Assembly: GCA_009697505.1 (NCBI GenBank)
Contig: SHUD01000014.1
Span: 1-49,406, forward strand
Reading direction: 5' to 3'
Origin: Bryobacterales bacterium
GTDB taxonomy: Bacteria > Acidobacteriota > Terriglobia > Bryobacterales > Bryobacteraceae
DNA: 49,406 bases
In this document: one piece after another, positions 45,114-49,406 of the stretch
Position numbering within the stretch: the first letter of the stretch is position 1
How the letters are laid out: the number at the start of each line of letters is the position of its first letter
Translations under genes and position numbers: made by a program
Notes under the pieces: generated by a model
The model's database searches: none
Seen by the model: the letters and a program-made list of their open reading frames with translations, nothing else
Told to the model about the DNA's origin: nothing

Positions 45114-46357
45114 AAGCTGTCAAAGGAACACGGGACATTCTCCCCCCTTCCAGCGCCGTCTGGAATCACGTGGAGGCCGTGGCGCGCGAAGTGTTCCGCA
45201 CTTTCAACTATCGCGAAATCCGCACGCCCATCTTTGAGGAGACGGCACTGTTTGCGCGCGGCGTCGGCGAAGACACCGACATCGTCGGCAAGGAAATGTA
45301 CACCTGGCAGGACCGTGACGGCACATCACTGACGTTGCGCCCGGAAGCCACTGCCTCGGTCATGCGCGCCTTTATCGAACACCGGCTGGATCAGATTCCG
45401 GGTGTCAAGAAGTATTACTACATGGGCCCGATGTTCCGCCGCGAACGCCCGCAGAAAGGCCGCTACCGCCAGTTTTTCCAGATTGGCGCGGAGGCCATCG
45501 GTTCGGAATCGCCCGTGGTGGACGCCGAAGTGATCGAGATGGTGGTGGAGATCCTCAAACGCTCGGGCCTGGAAGGATTCCGGCTGATCCTCAACTCCGT
45601 GGGGGATGCCAACTGCCGCCCACAGTACATGGCCGCGCTCAAAGAGCGGCTCGCGGGCGTCGCCAGCCAGATGTGCGCGGATTGCCAGCGCCGCGCGGTG
45701 ACGAATCCGCTACGCGTGCTGGACTGCAAAATCCCCGAAGACCAGGCGATCATCGATACGCTGCCTTCGATCCTGGATCATCTTTGCGCAGGTTGCCATG
45801 AGCATTTTCGCGTGGTGCAGGATCACTTGCATGGCCGCGGAATCCCGTTTGAAGTCCGCCCGCGTCTGGTGCGCGGCCTGGACTACTACATGCGCACGAC
45901 GTTTGAGATCACGCATGGAGCGCTCGGCGCGCAGAACTCGGTTCTGGGCGGTGGCCGCTACGACGGCCTGGCGGAATCGCTCGGGTCGCGCGTGCCCGCG
46001 CCCGGCATCGGCTTTTCGATTGGCGAAGACCGCCTGGTGATGAGCGTCGAGGACGCCCGCCAGGGCGAAGCCCAGCCTACCGTCGATGTATTTCTTGCGC
46101 CCATGGGCGAAGCGGCGGAACAGCAAGCCGGAGAAATCGCGGCTGAACTGCGCGCGGCCGGTATCTCCGTCGAGCGCTCGGTGGATCGCAAACTCAAGCG
46201 GGCTCTGGAAACGGCCAATAAGACCGGAGCGCGCTTCGCGCTGATCCTGGGAGACAACGAGATCGCCGCCGGGACATACTTAGTAAAAGACATGGCGTCG
46301 GGTGAACAGACTTCGCTTTCGCGCGAAGCGCTGGCCGCGCACATCAGGAAGAATTAA
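45110..46357 (+). CDS. hisS: Histidyl-tRNA synthetase
   Basis: 415 aa from ATG 45110, where the family begins (MKAVKGTRDILPP); the frame is open earlier, inside the preceding gene. Class II core: TLRPEATASVMRAFIEH, motif 2 GPMFRRERPQKGRYRQFFQ, histidine-binding GLDYYMRTTFEI, motif 3 GGGRYDGLAES, then the C-terminal anticodon-binding domain. It charges tRNA-His. The gene follows the gamma-CA-like gene with a 4-bp overlap and precedes aspS by 9 bp, a common hisS-aspS pairing. Confidence 0.96.
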   Translation: MKAVKGTRDILPPSSAVWNHVEAVAREVFRTFNYREIRTPIFEETALFARGVGEDTDIVGKEMYTWQDRDGTSLTLRPEATASVMRAFIEHRLDQIPGVKKYYYMGPMFRRERPQKGRYRQFFQIGAEAIGSESPVVDAEVIEMVVEILKRSGLEGFRLILNSVGDANCRPQYMAALKERLAGVASQMCADCQRRAVTNPLRVLDCKIPEDQAIIDTLPSILDHLCAGCHEHFRVVQDHLHGRGIPFEVRPRLVRGLDYYMRTTFEITHGALGAQNSVLGGGRYDGLAESLGSRVPAPGIGFSIGEDRLVMSVEDARQGEAQPTVDVFLAPMGEAAEQQAGEIAAELRAAGISVERSVDRKLKRALETANKTGARFALILGDNEIAAGTYLVKDMASGEQTSLSREALAAHIRKN

Positions 46358-46366
46358 CCACAACAC

Positions 46367-48145
<1,779 letters not shown>

Positions 48146-48151
48146 TTCCGC

Positions 48152-48841
48152 TCAGGAAGCTTCGGTCACAGCCTGGGAAGAGCTCCGGGGCGTGCGTTTG
48201 GCCGAACGGAAAGCCCAACACCAGATGGCGACTCCGGCAAGGTAAGTCAATACGTTGAGCACGTCGGAAATACTCCGCACCAGCGGCACCGTGGTCAGGA
48301 GCCGCAATCCGTAGTAAACTGCCTGCCCCGTTACCGCCACGCCCAAGCCGGCGCTCACGGCTAGGAGTTGAGGATCTTTGTGCTTGGACCCGATGAGCGC
48401 CGTCCACAGCGCTAAGTTCATGATCGCGCCGCCGAAATTCAGAATCTGGCCCGTGAAGCGGAACCAGCGCGGCGAAAAGTAAGGGCGGGACCCGATCACA
48501 AACGGGAGCGCAATCGCAACCACAACTACCAGAAATAACATCTTGCTCACGGCACGGCGAAGTATACTTCCCTTAGTTGCTTGAAATGTCAGCAGGATCA
48601 CCATCAAGAAAAGCAGCAGATCCAAGATAATTTCATCGGTCCAGTAGATTCGACTGTAAAGCGCACTAGTCTTCCCGGCCTGCCGGATGACCAGCGCCTC
48701 TAGACCTGAAGTAAGCAGATACGCCGTGGAATAGACAAAAACAATGAAGTATTTACGAAGGGGACCGGACAGGAGGAAGAAAACTAACAGCGCCTGGAGA
48801 GTTAATGCTATCGCTGTTGAGAAAGGGTAAACCGAATCCAT
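48152..48841 (-). CDS. Predicted seven-TM membrane protein
   Basis: 229 aa from ATG 48841; a GTG directly before it is the alternative. About seven hydrophobic segments, beginning with FSTAIALTLQALLVFFLLSG and ending in LNVLTYLAGVAIWCWAF, followed by a short basic tail. No conserved catalytic motif. This type is common in acidobacterial genomes with no known function. Converges with aspS with 6 bp between stops. Confidence 0.72.
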   Translation of the reverse strand: MDSVYPFSTAIALTLQALLVFFLLSGPLRKYFIVFVYSTAYLLTSGLEALVIRQAGKTSALYSRIYWTDEIILDLLLFLMVILLTFQATKGSILRRAVSKMLFLVVVVAIALPFVIGSRPYFSPRWFRFTGQILNFGGAIMNLALWTALIGSKHKDPQLLAVSAGLGVAVTGQAVYYGLRLLTTVPLVRSISDVLNVLTYLAGVAIWCWAFRSAKRTPRSSSQAVTEAS

Positions 48842-48895
48842 CACAGGGCCTCGACCGTTCTACTATACAGCCGAAGCCCCGCGATGTGAACTCGC

Positions 48896-49012
48896 CTAGT
48901 TTCCGCCGCCGCTGCCGGGTTCGCCACCAGGTCCATGGAAAATAGATCCATATGCACTTGAACTGACCAACAAGGCTAAAACAAAAGCTGCAAGAACTGA
49001 TACACGTTTCAT
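48896..49012 (-). CDS. Small secreted peptide gene, 38 aa
   Basis: The ATG at 49012-49010 opens a 38-codon frame ending in TAG at 48898-48896. The product starts with a good signal peptide (MKRVSVLAAFVLALLVSSSA) and ends with YGSIFHGPGGEPGSGGGN, so a mature peptide of roughly 15-18 residues rich in Gly, Pro and Ser is expected after cleavage near SSSAYG. An AAAGGCGG-like ribosome site precedes the ATG. It lies 54 bp upstream of the membrane gene start in the same direction. A micropeptide with no recognised family; translation is unproven. Confidence 0.55.
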   Translation of the reverse strand: MKRVSVLAAFVLALLVSSSAYGSIFHGPGGEPGSGGGN

Positions 49013-49053
49013 CCGACACCGCCTTTTCGTACTTTAGAGACAACTAGTACCCG

Positions 49054-49067
49054 GCTCTTCGAAGAGC
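49054..49067. promoter_or_regulatory. 14-bp perfect palindrome upstream of the small peptide gene
   Basis: GCTCTTCGAAGAGC is self-complementary and lies 42 bp upstream of the micropeptide ATG, where an operator for that gene would sit. The regulator is unknown. Confidence 0.4.
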
Positions 49068-49276
49068 TAAGTACAATGGCTTATAGTACCGGCGAAAAGA
49101 CCTGAGCAGACATAGGATTTCTCCTAGAGTCGGGCGTAGATGAAACACCTTAGCTAACAAGGGCAATAAAATCTCTACAATCGATTGATTCAGAGCAGTA
49201 GCGTCCGGCTATAAGTCGAGCAGATTCAACTGATTGAAAATTGCGTCTGATTTTTCTTGGTGTCGGTAGTAAGTCA

Positions 49277-49314
49277 ATCTGTCCGGTTTTGTTCACACGT
49301 GATCTGTCCGGTTT
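49277..49314. repeat. Two 13-bp direct repeats, possible transposon end
   Basis: ATCTGTCCGGTTT occurs at 49277-49289 and 49302-49314, 25 bp apart, just before a ribosome-bound ORF start at the edge. Repeated short boxes at one end are usual in several insertion-sequence families (for instance IS21 types). Identity cannot be fixed without the rest of the element. Confidence 0.45.
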
Positions 49315-49367
49315 CGTCTATTCACCCCGTTGCACCTCTACGGCTGGCCGAAGGAGGTTTTCTGGTT

Positions 49368-49406
49368 TTGGTTCGCAAGAAAGGAACAGTCGTCGGAGCG
49401 GTGGGA
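49368..49406 (+). CDS. Partial ORF at the right edge (start only)
   Basis: AAGGAGG (49351-49357) precedes a possible TTG start at 49368 by ten bases, followed by 12 further sense codons (VRKKGTVVGAVG) to the end of the window. It may be the first codons of a transposase or accessory gene of the element marked by the direct repeats. Too short for identification. Confidence 0.3.
   Translation, partial: MVRKKGTVVGAVG

Larger units (their letters stand above)
49013..49406. other. Right-edge intergenic region with palindrome and direct repeats
   Basis: 394 bp. It contains the palindrome GCTCTTCGAAGAGC (49054-49067), AT-richer sequence than elsewhere (about 49100-49280), two 13-bp direct repeats (49277-49314) and a ribosome site with an ORF start at the edge. 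No complete gene is visible. Confidence 0.5.

Overview
The window looks like chromosomal DNA of a GC-rich acidobacterium of the Solibacter/Bryobacter type. This is inference from gene content: a Planctomycete/Acidobacteria-style DUF1592 cytochrome protein paired with an ankyrin protein, a DUF6986 aldolase-like protein, a UPF0182 giant membrane protein, an HEVDE-type secreted metalloprotease with BACON and C-terminal repeats, and many small secreted proteins of unknown role. Most of the window is densely packed genes; I see no tRNA, rRNA, CRISPR array, prophage or complete insertion sequence.

Layout. 1-2.4 kb: a secreted M13 peptidase (minus strand) and an intergenic region with a hairpin and a promoter. 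2.4-8.4 kb: a plus-strand run starting with a degenerate histidine-kinase-like protein, then trpC-trpF-trpB-trpA, an AroQ-type chorismate mutase and prephenate dehydrogenase (tyrA), joined by short overlaps, then two small envelope proteins (YtxH-like and DUF948-like). This run joins the ends of the tryptophan and tyrosine pathways; trpE, trpG and trpD are not here. 8.4-16.2 kb: a secreted M1-type peptidase, a small lipoprotein, an 822-bp gene-free stretch holding a LacI-type operator motif and a 177-bp MITE-like element, then a divergent DUF1592/ankyrin pair. 16.2-18.9 kb: rpsO-pnp, with a small ORF after it that is cut by an in-frame stop. 19-24 kb: small secreted or stand-alone enzymes and hypotheticals (YbjQ-like, amidohydrolase, lectin-like, bicupin, esterase).

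24-26.2 kb: minus-strand cyoE (heme O synthase), SCO1-type copper chaperone and DUF420 membrane protein, a cytochrome oxidase assembly group, followed by a DUF2442 gene whose usual DUF4160 partner has been shortened by an internal in-frame deletion. 26.2-38.6 kb: a DUF6986 protein on plus, then ten minus-strand genes in a tight row (in transcription order: UPF0182, multi-pass membrane protein, CDF metal transporter, Ser/Thr kinase, SUMF1-like protein, TldD, TldE/PmbA, single-TM protein, response regulator, HD-domain protein). 38.7-44.5 kb: the large secreted HEVDE metalloprotease with a good promoter, a TonB-family protein, a YqiA-like esterase and a secreted hypothetical. 44.6-49.4 kb: gamma-carbonic-anhydrase-like protein, hisS, aspS, a seven-TM-like protein, a 38-codon secreted micropeptide gene, and at the right edge direct repeats plus the start of an ORF that look like the end of a transposable element.

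No complete new defence or mobile system stands out. The strongest oddities are the MITE-like element whose flanking CTAG contains a stop codon, the internally deleted DUF4160, the kinase-dead-looking histidine kinase heading the trp run, the orphan LacI operator motif, the CTG start of the DUF420 gene and the tiny secreted peptide gene with a palindrome upstream.
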